From NCBI RefSeq assembly GCF_000421745.1, contig NZ_ATXP01000002.1:186001-250000 (forward strand): a stretch of DNA of 64,000 nt, written 5' to 3'. Below are positions 18,388-27,768 of this stretch, piece by piece. This DNA comes from Nesterenkonia alba DSM 19423. Its GTDB lineage: Bacteria; Actinomycetota; Actinomycetes; Actinomycetales; Micrococcaceae. Under the pieces are notes generated by a model, which saw only the letters and a program-made list of their open reading frames with translations, ran no database searches and was not told the origin of the DNA. Position numbers and translations under genes: made by a program. Every line of letters begins with the position of its first letter. The first letter of the stretch is position 1.

Positions 18388-18444
18388 TTGCTGTAGCAAT
18401 TTGCTTACGTTGCAATAGTAACCACACTTATTTTGCGATTGCAA
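18388..18444 (-). promoter_or_regulatory. Promoter with three TTGC...GCAA inverted repeats
   Basis: On the minus strand TTGCAA (18444-18439), an 18-nt spacer and TACTAT form a good promoter. Three inverted repeats surround it: TTGCGATTGCAA (18433-18444) over the -35, TTGCTTACGTTGCAA (18401-18415) just after the -10, and TTGCTGTAGCAA (18388-18399) in the leader. The half-site TTGC/GCAA is the same as in the Zur-like box at 17460-17476, with different spacing. Confidence 0.5.
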
Positions 18445-18486
18445 CCCAATGCATGGAATGTGTCCCGCAGCGCGGGGGTATACGCC

Positions 18487-19344
18487 TCAGCGGCGCAGAA
18501 AGGTCAGGTCAAAGATGCGCCGACCGGCATCCAGGGCCTTCTGCTCGAAGTCGGTCACGACCCGGCCGGGATATCGCGGGGCCCATCCGCCCTGAGTGTC
18601 GAGGGCCTCTTCATACGGCAGCGGCTCAGGCTCCTTGCCCAGGCTACGGCGATCTAGGTCCCCGGCGCGCACCTGGGTCAAGGGAGAGGCTTCCCCGCTG
18701 CGCTCTCCAGCATGCGGGTTGGTGAAGTCCTCGCGGGCAGAGATCACCTCACGCATTTGGACCGCGTAGTCGGACCAGTCGGTGGCCAGGCGCCAGGCTC
18801 CACCGCTGCCCAAGGCCCGGGCGGCCTTGTCAACAAACGGAGGTTGGACCAGTCGCCGTTTTCGGTGCTTGGTCTTATGCCACGGGTCGGGGAAGAAGAT
18901 CCACAGTTCATCGAGCGATCCGGCAGGGATGAGCTTGTCGAGGACCTCGACGGCGTCGAGGCAGGCCACACGCACATTGGTCAGTTCCTCACGGCGTAGC
19001 CTGGCTGCCAGTTGCGCCGCTCCGGGCCGGTAGACCTCCACCGCGAGGTAATTGCGCTGTGGGTGCTGTGCGGCGGCGTGGGCAATGGCCTCCCCGGAAC
19101 CGGAGCCGATCTCCACTGTCAGGGGGGCCTGACCGTCTGAGCCGAATCGGCTGAACTCGGCCTGCCAATCCAGGGTGAAGCCCTCAGCCACTGACGTGTC
19201 CCGCTCTCCATGGGGAATATCGAGCAGCTCAGCCCCCAGGGCGGCGTCCCAGGCGCGCTGATAACTGGGCTTGAGCCGGTTGCTCCGGCGGACAAAGGAC
19301 AGCGGGCGGCGCATCGGCCGGGCAGGGCGGGATGAGTCAGACAC
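18487..19344 (-). CDS. trmB: tRNA (guanine-N7-)-methyltransferase
   Basis: A 285-residue SAM-dependent methyltransferase that makes m7G46 in tRNA. The SAM-binding motif VEIGSGSGEAIAHAA (about residues 83-97), the acidic post-strand residues EVYRPGAAQL, and the family hallmark FFPDPWHKTKHRKRR (about 165-179) are all present. The start is a GTG at 19344, with TAGGAT eight nt upstream and no ribosome site, another leaderless candidate. A conserved downstream segment (LATDWSDYAVQM) supports the reading. Confidence 0.95.
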   Translation of the reverse strand: MSDSSRPARPMRRPLSFVRRSNRLKPSYQRAWDAALGAELLDIPHGERDTSVAEGFTLDWQAEFSRFGSDGQAPLTVEIGSGSGEAIAHAAAQHPQRNYLAVEVYRPGAAQLAARLRREELTNVRVACLDAVEVLDKLIPAGSLDELWIFFPDPWHKTKHRKRRLVQPPFVDKAARALGSGGAWRLATDWSDYAVQMREVISAREDFTNPHAGERSGEASPLTQVRAGDLDRRSLGKEPEPLPYEEALDTQGGWAPRYPGRVVTDFEQKALDAGRRIFDLTFLRR

Positions 19345-19355
19345 GGGAGGTGATC

Positions 19356-21296
19356 CTACTCGTTGAGGATCTGGTGGGCACCGGTGAGGAACTCGTGCAG
19401 CAGTGGTCCATTGGTGGATCCACCAAATTCTCCCTCTTCGAGGAAAATCGCCACGGCGAGATCCCCGTGAACGGCGATCGCCCAGGTGTGGGAGTGGGGG
19501 TCATCCTCTCCCCCGGCCTCGGCGGTACCGGTCTTGGCGTAGACGTGTTCGCCGGGCACCACGTCCATCGAAGAGAGCGTGCCGTAATCGACGGTGCCTT
19601 CCATCAGCTCCAGCAGATCCTCGGCCTCCTGGCTGGTCAGCCCACCGGTGGGGAGCTCAGCGTCCTCATCGCGGGCGACGAGATAGGGCCGCACGGTTTC
19701 TCCGGCCGCGGCAGAAGCGGCCACAGTGGCCATTCCCAGCGGGGAGGTCTCCACAACCCCCTGACCGAAGAGATTCGCGGCGTGGAGGTTGAGCTCGGCA
19801 TCGCCGGGCACGGATCCGAACGTTGCCGGCAACCCGATACTGATTTCGTTGTCGATCCCGAGGTCGAAAGCCGCCTGCTGGACCTCCTCGGATGAGACGT
19901 CATCCCACGCATCGGCGAAGAGCGTATTACAGGAGACCGCCACTGCCTCACTGAAGGTGATCTCCCCGAGGTATTCAGAGGGGTAGCCCTCCACGTTGCC
20001 AAAGTTCTGCCCGTGAACTGTGGTCTGGTTGGGACACTCGACCTCGGAACCGGGAGCGAGACCATCGCGCAGCATCGCCAGAGCGGAGACCACTTTGAAA
20101 GTTGAGCCCGGGGCGAACGTCGACTGCGTGGCGATATCCACGTAGCTGGATTCCTCGGTGTGGCTGGCCGCGGCGAGGATTCCGCCGTCGGAGGGACGAA
20201 TAGCCACCAGTGCCGCGGTGACGTCCTGATCCCCGACAATCTCCTGGCCCAGCCGCTGCAGCCGCGGGTTGAGGCTGGTGTAGATATCCTCACCGGCTTC
20301 CGGGTCCACGGAGTAGAGCGTTTCACCAGCTAAGTGAATCCGCATACCAGGGCTGCCGCGGAGGGTAGCGTCGTGGGTGGCCTGGATGCCTGAGGTGCCC
20401 ACTGTGTCCCCCACGGAGAGAGTGGGGTCCTCCTCGAGGTGCTCGGCGGTCACCGGCCCAACCCGCCCCAGCAGCAGCGGAGCGAAGTCCCGGGATTCAG
20501 CCAGCGGCATCTGGTCCTCAATGGTGGTGGCTCCGGGGATATCGGCGATGTCATCTGCGGTGACGTGTCCGCCTTCGCGCCGGACAGTGATGGCCTCCAC
20601 AAATGCCTCATCCCCGTGACCCAGCACCGACTCGGCATAAACCTCCGGGTCAACGCCGACAGCATCGGCAAGTTCCTCGGCCGCTTGGGCCTGAGTGTCC
20701 TCGTCGAGGTCTGGCAGCAGGGTTTTATCGATGCCGATGCGGATCACATCCCGGTTGTAGACCATCGCGGTGCCGGAATCATCCATGATCCGCCCCCGCT
20801 CAGCGGGAGTAGTGACAATGCCGAAGGTCTCGTGCCCCTGGTAGTCGGGCAGGATGTGTTCGGTGGCGGCTTCGACGTACCAGGTGTCCGTCTCTTCGTC
20901 GTAACGGAAGTCAGCCGAGGTGGCGTAACTGAACTCCTCGCCGTCGATCCCCAGTTCCTCCAGGTCCCAGGTATGGGTGTACTCCACAGTGGCTCGGGGA
21001 GACCGAGGGGAGTCCTCCTCCGGCATATCAAGGTCGATCTCCGAGACCTCAATCGCCACCTCAGCGGGTTCGAGTTCGGTGTGAATGCGTTCGGCGGCCT
21101 CTTCCATCTGTGTGGCCGAGCCGGCGTCGAAGGCAACCTGATCGAAGCTGATCTGGGCCAGCGCTTCAGCGTAATCGGCAGCTGCATCCTCGATCTGCGC
21201 GGGTTCAGGATCCTCTCCGCAGGCAGTCAGCACCAGGGCCAGGGAAGCAGAGACAGCGGCCATCCGAGGGGCGATTCGGCGAGGGGACGAGCTCAT
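19356..21296 (-). CDS. Penicillin-binding protein with MecA_N-like domain (lipoprotein class B transpeptidase)
   Basis: A 646-residue exported D,D-transpeptidase. The N-terminus is a lipoprotein signal (SASLALVLTACG, lipobox LTAC) rather than the usual uncleaved TM anchor. An NTF2/MecA_N-like region (about 40-160) and a PBP dimerisation segment follow, then the transpeptidase domain with SxxK as APGSTFKVVSAL (catalytic Ser near 398), SxN as VSCNTLF and KTG as AKTGTAEAGG. The cysteine inside the SCN motif is common in actinobacterial enzymes. It cross-links peptidoglycan; paralogues include low-affinity PBPs, but resistance cannot be read from sequence alone. The start ATG has CATACT six nt upstream, so it is probably leaderless. 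Divergent from abgT. Confidence 0.9.
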   Translation of the reverse strand: MSSSPRRIAPRMAAVSASLALVLTACGEDPEPAQIEDAAADYAEALAQISFDQVAFDAGSATQMEEAAERIHTELEPAEVAIEVSEIDLDMPEEDSPRSPRATVEYTHTWDLEELGIDGEEFSYATSADFRYDEETDTWYVEAATEHILPDYQGHETFGIVTTPAERGRIMDDSGTAMVYNRDVIRIGIDKTLLPDLDEDTQAQAAEELADAVGVDPEVYAESVLGHGDEAFVEAITVRREGGHVTADDIADIPGATTIEDQMPLAESRDFAPLLLGRVGPVTAEHLEEDPTLSVGDTVGTSGIQATHDATLRGSPGMRIHLAGETLYSVDPEAGEDIYTSLNPRLQRLGQEIVGDQDVTAALVAIRPSDGGILAAASHTEESSYVDIATQSTFAPGSTFKVVSALAMLRDGLAPGSEVECPNQTTVHGQNFGNVEGYPSEYLGEITFSEAVAVSCNTLFADAWDDVSSEEVQQAAFDLGIDNEISIGLPATFGSVPGDAELNLHAANLFGQGVVETSPLGMATVAASAAAGETVRPYLVARDEDAELPTGGLTSQEAEDLLELMEGTVDYGTLSSMDVVPGEHVYAKTGTAEAGGEDDPHSHTWAIAVHGDLAVAIFLEEGEFGGSTNGPLLHEFLTGAHQILNE

Positions 21297-21403
21297 TTGT
21301 CCAGTATGCCGTCAGATTGCCTTCAGGTGAGAATCAGGTAATGCCTTAAACATCGGATGGGACACACTCTGCGGCCGAGCACCCGACCCGGAAGGATCCC
21401 GTT

Positions 21404-23108
21404 ATGCCGCGCGAGACGCAGTCCGCCGTCGATGACCAGCCGAACCAGGAGGCTTCACAGGAACGCCAGGGCATTGTGGTCCGGCTCCTGCGGGGCGTGG
21501 AACGGATCGGCAACCTGCTGCCCCACCCATTCTGGCTCTTCGTCATCTTGGCCGGTGTGGTGCTGATCCTCTCAGCGATCCTTGAGGCCTTCAACGTCTC
21601 AGCGGAGAACCCTGCCGATGGTGAGCAGGTGGAAGTCGTCTCCCTGCTCACCCCGGATGGCTTCCAGCAGATGATCTCTGATGCGGTGGAGAACTTCGTG
21701 ACGTTCCCGCCCCTGGGTCTCATCATTACGGTGATGCTGGGTGTGGCGGTCGCCGAGGGGTCCGGATTGATCTCCGCGGCGATCCGTGTGGCGGTCTCCC
21801 GGGTCTCCCGCGGTTGGCTGACCTTCACCGTCGCCCTGCTGGGTGTCACCGGCTCGGTAGCCTCCGATGCGATCTACATCATCTTGATCCCACTGGCTGC
21901 CGCGGCGTTCAAAGCGGTGGGCCGCTCGGCGGTACTCGGGGCGATTGTGGCCTTCGGGTCGGCCTCGGCCGGATACAACGCCTCCCTTATCATCACCGCC
22001 TCGGATCCGCTCTTTGCGGGGATTTCCACGGCCGCAGCGCAGATCATCGATGAGGACTACGTCGTCTCCCCGATTGCGAACTACTTCTTCGCCGCAGCCT
22101 CGGCAGTGGTGCTGGCCATTGCGGTCACCGCCATCACCGAACTGCTGTTGGTGAAGATGACCAACCCGCTGCGGCGGGCCGAGGATGAAGAAGGCGGGGC
22201 CGCCACTGCGGTGCTCGCCGCCGGCAAGACTCACGACGCCGAGGAGACAGGCGATCAGGGCACCGGCGCCTCGGAGCGCGCTGAGGACCAGGACATCGAA
22301 GCCGGCACCCAGGATCCGGAAACGCCTGAGGACTCCGAGGAACTGCTGAGCTACTCCCGCCGGGAGGTCCGCGCCCTGGGGTGGACGGCCTTGTCCCTGG
22401 TGCTGTTCCTGGGGGTCTATTTCGCTCTGCTGTTTGTGCCCGGCTCCCCACTCGATGGCGACGGCGATGCGATGGAGTCCCCGCTGGTCACCGATGTGGC
22501 GGTCCCCATCGCCCTGGCGTTCCTGGTGGTCGGTCTGACCTATGGCATGGTCTCTGGCACGATCCGCCGGGCTCGTGATGTCCCGGAGATCATGGCCCGT
22601 TCCATCAAAGAACTCTCCGGTGTGGTGGTGATCTTCTTCGCCGCGGCGCAGTTCATCTGCCTACTTCAACTGGTCGAACATCGGTACCGTGCTGGCCATC
22701 CGCGGGGCGGAAACCCTGGAACGCTGGGATCTGCCGGTCTTCGTGCTCTTCGGTGGCGTGGTGCTGCTGGTGGCTTTGTTTAACTTCTTCATCACCTCAG
22801 GCTCGGCTCAGTACACCCTCATGGCCCCGGTTCTGGTGCCAATGCTCATGCTCATCGGTGTGCAGCCGGAGGTGACCCAGATGCTTTTCCGTATGGGTGA
22901 TTCCCCCACAAACATCATCTCTCCGATGAGCCCGTACTTCGCGCTGGCGCTGGGCTATCTGCAGCGGTACTACCCGAAGGCCGGTGTCGGCACGCTGCTG
23001 TCGTTGACGCTGCCGATTTCGATCACCCTACTGGTGACGTGGTTCGTGTTCTTCATGATCTGGTACGCCTTCGGATTGCCTCTGGGCCCGGGTGTGCCCA
23101 TCCGGTAG
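21404..23108 (+). pseudogene. AbgT-family transporter gene interrupted by a single-base insertion
   Basis: The reading frame from 21404 (ATG, with GGAAGGA upstream) encodes an AbgT-family (p-aminobenzoyl-glutamate / antimetabolite efflux) membrane protein up to about residue 418 (VVVIFFAAAQFI). It then shifts frame. The next frame continues without a break as AYFNWSNIGTVLAIRGAE, a family-conserved segment, to the stop at 23108. Removing one T at 22658 (ATC-T-GCC) restores a 567-residue protein. An acidic insertion of about 50 residues lies mid-protein between two membrane halves. As sequenced, the product would lose the last two or three helices, including conserved GDSPTNIISPMSPY. A real null mutation or an assembly error are both possible. 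Confidence 0.85.
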
Positions 23109-23128
23109 TCATTCTGCGCAGACGGCAA

Positions 23129-23165
23129 GGAGGGTCCGGGAACCGCTGAGGTTCCCGGACCCTCC
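23129..23165. terminator. Strong hairpin terminator between convergent abgT and hspR
   Basis: GGAGGGTCCGGGAACC (23129-23144) and GGTTCCCGGACCCTCC (23150-23165) pair perfectly over 16 bp with a 5-nt loop; placed to end both abgT and the Hsp70 operon. Confidence 0.9.
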
Positions 23166-23181
23166 TCGCGTATGTGATGTT

Positions 23182-23670
23182 CTACCGCCTGCGGAACAGG
23201 ATGAGCTCGCGGCTGGTGGGACGGGGGCGTTCCCCCCGTGCCACGGTGACCACGTCTCCATGGGGTCCCACGGCGAAGACCCGGGTTTGCCCGGCGTGGC
23301 GTTCGGCGCGTTTGAGCCGACGCTGCAGGTCGGCGACCTGCTCTTCGAGCTCTTCGACCCGGTTCTGCAGTTCAATGACCCGGCGGATCCCTTCGAGGGA
23401 CACGCCTTCCTGACTGAGCTGCTGGATCTGACGTAACTGTTCGACGTCGTAGGGGGAATAGCGCCGCTGACGTCCACCCTGTCGCCGTGGAGTCACCAAC
23501 CCCATGCGGTCGTACTGCCGCAGGGTTTGAGGGTGCATATCGGCGAGCTCGGCGGCCACTGAGATGACGAACAGCGGGGTATGCCGCAGCTCGGCGTCGA
23601 TGACTCGCGGGTTGTCCTCCTCATCGAGGAACTCCACGAGGTTATCCCGTACCCGGTACCTCACTGTCAT
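23182..23670 (-). CDS. hspR: HspR, MerR-family heat-shock repressor
   Basis: A 162-residue repressor at the end of the dnaK operon. The MerR winged helix (FVISVAAELADMHPQTLRQYDRMGLVTPRRQGGRQRRYS) starts near residue 33 and is followed by the dimerisation coiled coil (IELQNRVEELEEQVADLQRRL). HspR binds HAIR sites with DnaK as co-repressor; two such sites precede dnaK here. The N-terminal extension of about 30 residues is longer than in most homologues. The start is the ATG at 23670, preceded by AGGGAG. Confidence 0.95.
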   Translation of the reverse strand: MTVRYRVRDNLVEFLDEEDNPRVIDAELRHTPLFVISVAAELADMHPQTLRQYDRMGLVTPRRQGGRQRRYSPYDVEQLRQIQQLSQEGVSLEGIRRVIELQNRVEELEEQVADLQRRLKRAERHAGQTRVFAVGPHGDVVTVARGERPRPTSRELILFRRR

Positions 23671-23776
23671 GGTCTGACACTCCCTGCGCGCGGCCTGCTG
23701 CGGAGACTGCGGGGCACTGGGGTCGGCCGCGGCTGTGCACCCCAGCACCTGAAGCGGTGTTCACCGTGTGCAGTCA

Positions 23777-24733
23777 TTACAACGCCGCTTTGGCCTCCAG
23801 ACCTTCCCGAGGGTCAATGTCCCGGGTGGCGGCCGCGTAGCGCTTCACCGCCTCCAAGGCCTCCTCAGGCAGGTCTTTGGGCACGACGACGTCGAGTTCG
23901 ACCAGCATGTCCCCGCGGCGTTTGGCGGTGCGGATGCCGTGCCCTTTCAGCCGCAGCACCCGTGAAGAGGAACTGCCGGCGGGGACTTTGATCCGCACCT
24001 TCTCCCCGTGCACAGTGGGGACTTCCACTGTGGTGCCCAGGACGGCCTCATCGAAGCTGACTGGCAGGTGGATGCGGATGTTGTCACCTTCACGGGTGAA
24101 GAAGGGATGCTCGGAGACTTCCACTTCCACGAGCAGGTCTCCGGCGCCGCCGGGGCCCTGCTGCCCTTTCCCCTTGACCCGGACTTTCTGCCCGTCTTTG
24201 ATACCGGCGGGGATGCGCACATCAATGACATTGCCGTTGGGTTCGCGCAGCCCGACGGTGGTGCCACGTACCGCGCCCTTGAAAGAAATGGCGGTCTTCG
24301 CGGTGCGGTCGGCTCCTGTGGGGGCCGAGCCGCCAAAGCGCCCGGAAAACCGATCCCCGAAGAGGTCGGCAAAGTCAGGTCCGGGCTGCGGACCGCCGGC
24401 GGATCCCCGTCCGAAACGGTCTCCGAAGAGACCGCCGAAGAGGTCCTCGAACCCGGCCGAACCGGATCCCGGGCTGCCTGCGGAGAATCGGGCACCGGAA
24501 CCCATGGCTCGCAGCGCATCGTACTGCTGGCGTTGCTCGGGGTCAGCGAGTACCGAGTGCGCCTCGGAGATGTCCTTAAACCGCTGCTCGGCGGCGGGGT
24601 CATCGGGGTTCTTATCCGGGTGGTGCTGCCGCGCCAGCTTCCGGTAGGCCTTCTTAATCTCTTCGGCTGAGGCGTCCTGGGAGACGCCCAGGATCGCGTA
24701 GAAGTCCTTATCGATCCAATCCTGTGAGGCCAT
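23777..24733 (-). CDS. dnaJ: DnaJ-type co-chaperone without zinc finger (class B J protein)
   Basis: A 318-residue Hsp40. The J domain occupies residues 10-75 with the HPD motif (ARQHHPDKN). A Gly/Phe/Ser/Arg-rich linker (GFEDLFGGLFGDRFGRG) follows, then two C-terminal beta-sandwich substrate-binding domains (RIPAGIKDGQKVRVKGKG; LPVSFDEAVLGTTVEVPT). The CxxCxGxG zinc-finger repeats of type I DnaJ are absent, so it resembles CbpA-type proteins although it occupies the dnaJ position of the operon. It stimulates DnaK ATPase and delivers substrates. Confidence 0.93.
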   Translation of the reverse strand: MASQDWIDKDFYAILGVSQDASAEEIKKAYRKLARQHHPDKNPDDPAAEQRFKDISEAHSVLADPEQRQQYDALRAMGSGARFSAGSPGSGSAGFEDLFGGLFGDRFGRGSAGGPQPGPDFADLFGDRFSGRFGGSAPTGADRTAKTAISFKGAVRGTTVGLREPNGNVIDVRIPAGIKDGQKVRVKGKGQQGPGGAGDLLVEVEVSEHPFFTREGDNIRIHLPVSFDEAVLGTTVEVPTVHGEKVRIKVPAGSSSSRVLRLKGHGIRTAKRRGDMLVELDVVVPKDLPEEALEAVKRYAAATRDIDPREGLEAKAAL

Positions 24734-24774
24734 GGCGCCTCCCTACCTCCTTTCGTTTGCCTGCTTGGTGGGTG

Positions 24775-24828
24775 ACATTCCCGCCGCATGCACGCCCCGC
24801 GCAGTGGCGGGATCCGCGGCGGGAATGT
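24775..24828 (-). promoter_or_regulatory. Intercistronic hairpin between grpE and dnaJ
   Basis: Arms ACATTCCCGCCGC (24775-24787) and GCGGCGGGAATGT (24816-24828) pair perfectly over 13 bp with a 28-nt loop. It sits inside the operon, 13 nt past the grpE stop; partial termination or mRNA processing could lower dnaJ-hspR output. Confidence 0.6.
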
Positions 24829-24841
24829 CCCCGAGGATGTT

Positions 24842-25690
24842 TCAGCTCTCCGGTCCGGTGGAGACGATCACCTGGGCTGCCCGAAGTAGCCGGTCACCGT
24901 AGCGGTACCCGGAGCGCACCACAACGGCGATGTGGTCGGCTTCGATCTCCTCGTGCGGCTGCTGCATGATCGCCTCGTGTTCGGTGGGGTCGAACTTCTG
25001 CCCCACCGCACCTACTGGTTCCAGACCCTGCTGGGTGAGCACTGTCTCCAGGCGGCTAGCGATGTGGGCGAAGGGTCCGTCCTCGAGGTCACCGGCCTGC
25101 CGTGCTGCGGCGATGTCGTCGAGCACTGGCATCAGTTCGGTGATGATCTGGCCTTTGACCCGTTCGGCTTCCACCGCCCGGTCGCGTTCGACCCGCCTGC
25201 GGTAGTTGACGTACTCGGCCTGCAGGCGCCGGAGGTCCTCTTCGAGTTCGGCCTCCCGGTTGTATCCCTGCTCGGCGAGTTCCTCCTCGGCGGCTTCGAT
25301 ACGTTCAGCCGGTTCGGTCTCGACTCCGCCGGCGACCTCGTCGATGCCAACTTCCCGCAATTCGGGGTCCTCGGCCACCTGCGGGTCGACACCGGGGCTC
25401 GGTTCGTGGAGGTCACCCTCCTCACCGGCGGGTTCCTCGTGGGCCTGTTGGACCTCGACGGACTCATCCGGAGCATCGGCGAGGATTCGCTCGGCCTCGG
25501 CCAGGGGGTCAGCGGCCGGGTCAGCCGCTGCGGCCTCGCGGTCTTCGGCGGTGGCCTCCCCTTCAGCCGCACTGGCGTCCTCCACCGGGTTGCGGGGCTC
25601 ACCGGTCTCCGGGTCGATACGTCGGCGGTCGGTAAACCGTACCGGCTCCTCGCCGGAGGGTTCCTCCGGGTTGAACTTGTCCTCTGCCAT
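24842..25690 (-). CDS. grpE: GrpE nucleotide exchange factor with long acidic N-terminus
   Basis: A 282-residue protein. The GrpE core occupies only the last 140 residues: the dimerising helix (EEDLRRLQAEYVNYRRRVERDRAVE), a four-helix bundle (ELMPVLDDIAAARQAGDL), and the beta wing (PVGAVGQKFDPTEHEAI, ending VRSGYRYGDRLLRAAQVIV). The first 140 residues are highly acidic and of low complexity, longer than in most GrpE proteins. It releases ADP from DnaK. Second gene of the dnaK-grpE-dnaJ-hspR operon. Confidence 0.95.
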   Translation of the reverse strand: MAEDKFNPEEPSGEEPVRFTDRRRIDPETGEPRNPVEDASAAEGEATAEDREAAAADPAADPLAEAERILADAPDESVEVQQAHEEPAGEEGDLHEPSPGVDPQVAEDPELREVGIDEVAGGVETEPAERIEAAEEELAEQGYNREAELEEDLRRLQAEYVNYRRRVERDRAVEAERVKGQIITELMPVLDDIAAARQAGDLEDGPFAHIASRLETVLTQQGLEPVGAVGQKFDPTEHEAIMQQPHEEIEADHIAVVVRSGYRYGDRLLRAAQVIVSTGPES

Positions 25691-25724
25691 CGCGTCGGAC
25701 TCCTTTCAGCGTTGGTCCCGGGGA

Positions 25725-27593
<1,869 letters not shown>

Positions 27594-27621
27594 AGGGACT
27601 CCTTTCGAGACGTCTTCACTT

Positions 27622-27642
27622 CTTGAGTGAACTCGACTCAAG
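27622..27642. promoter_or_regulatory. HAIR operator 1 (HspR-binding inverted repeat)
   Basis: CTTGAGT-N7-ACTCAAG, a perfect match to the HAIR consensus, overlapping the downstream edge of the dnaK -10. Confidence 0.95.
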
Positions 27643-27669
27643 TCTTGTCCCGGGCGATCGCCCTGTCAA
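27641..27669 (-). promoter_or_regulatory. dnaK promoter
   Basis: Minus strand TTGACA (27669-27664), 17-nt spacer, AAGACT (27646-27641). The spacer contains the palindrome GGGCGATCGCCC. HAIR boxes flank it on both sides, so HspR can block both polymerase contacts. Confidence 0.8.
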
Positions 27670-27674
27670 GCTGA

Positions 27675-27695
27675 CTTGAGTGAGGTTGACTCAAC
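27675..27695. promoter_or_regulatory. HAIR operator 2
   Basis: CTTGAGT-N7-ACTCAAC, one base from the perfect consensus, immediately upstream of the dnaK -35. Confidence 0.88.
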
Positions 27696-27768
27696 TTTTC
27701 CGTTGGAGTCCAACGACGTCGACGTCGCACCTATTCCCCAGGTCACCTCAACACCGGACACAGTGGCT

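Noticed and set aside
18820-18832. TTGTCAACAA inside trmB, resembling the gab palindrome
   Set aside because: Inside coding sequence, only partly symmetric, and away from any promoter.
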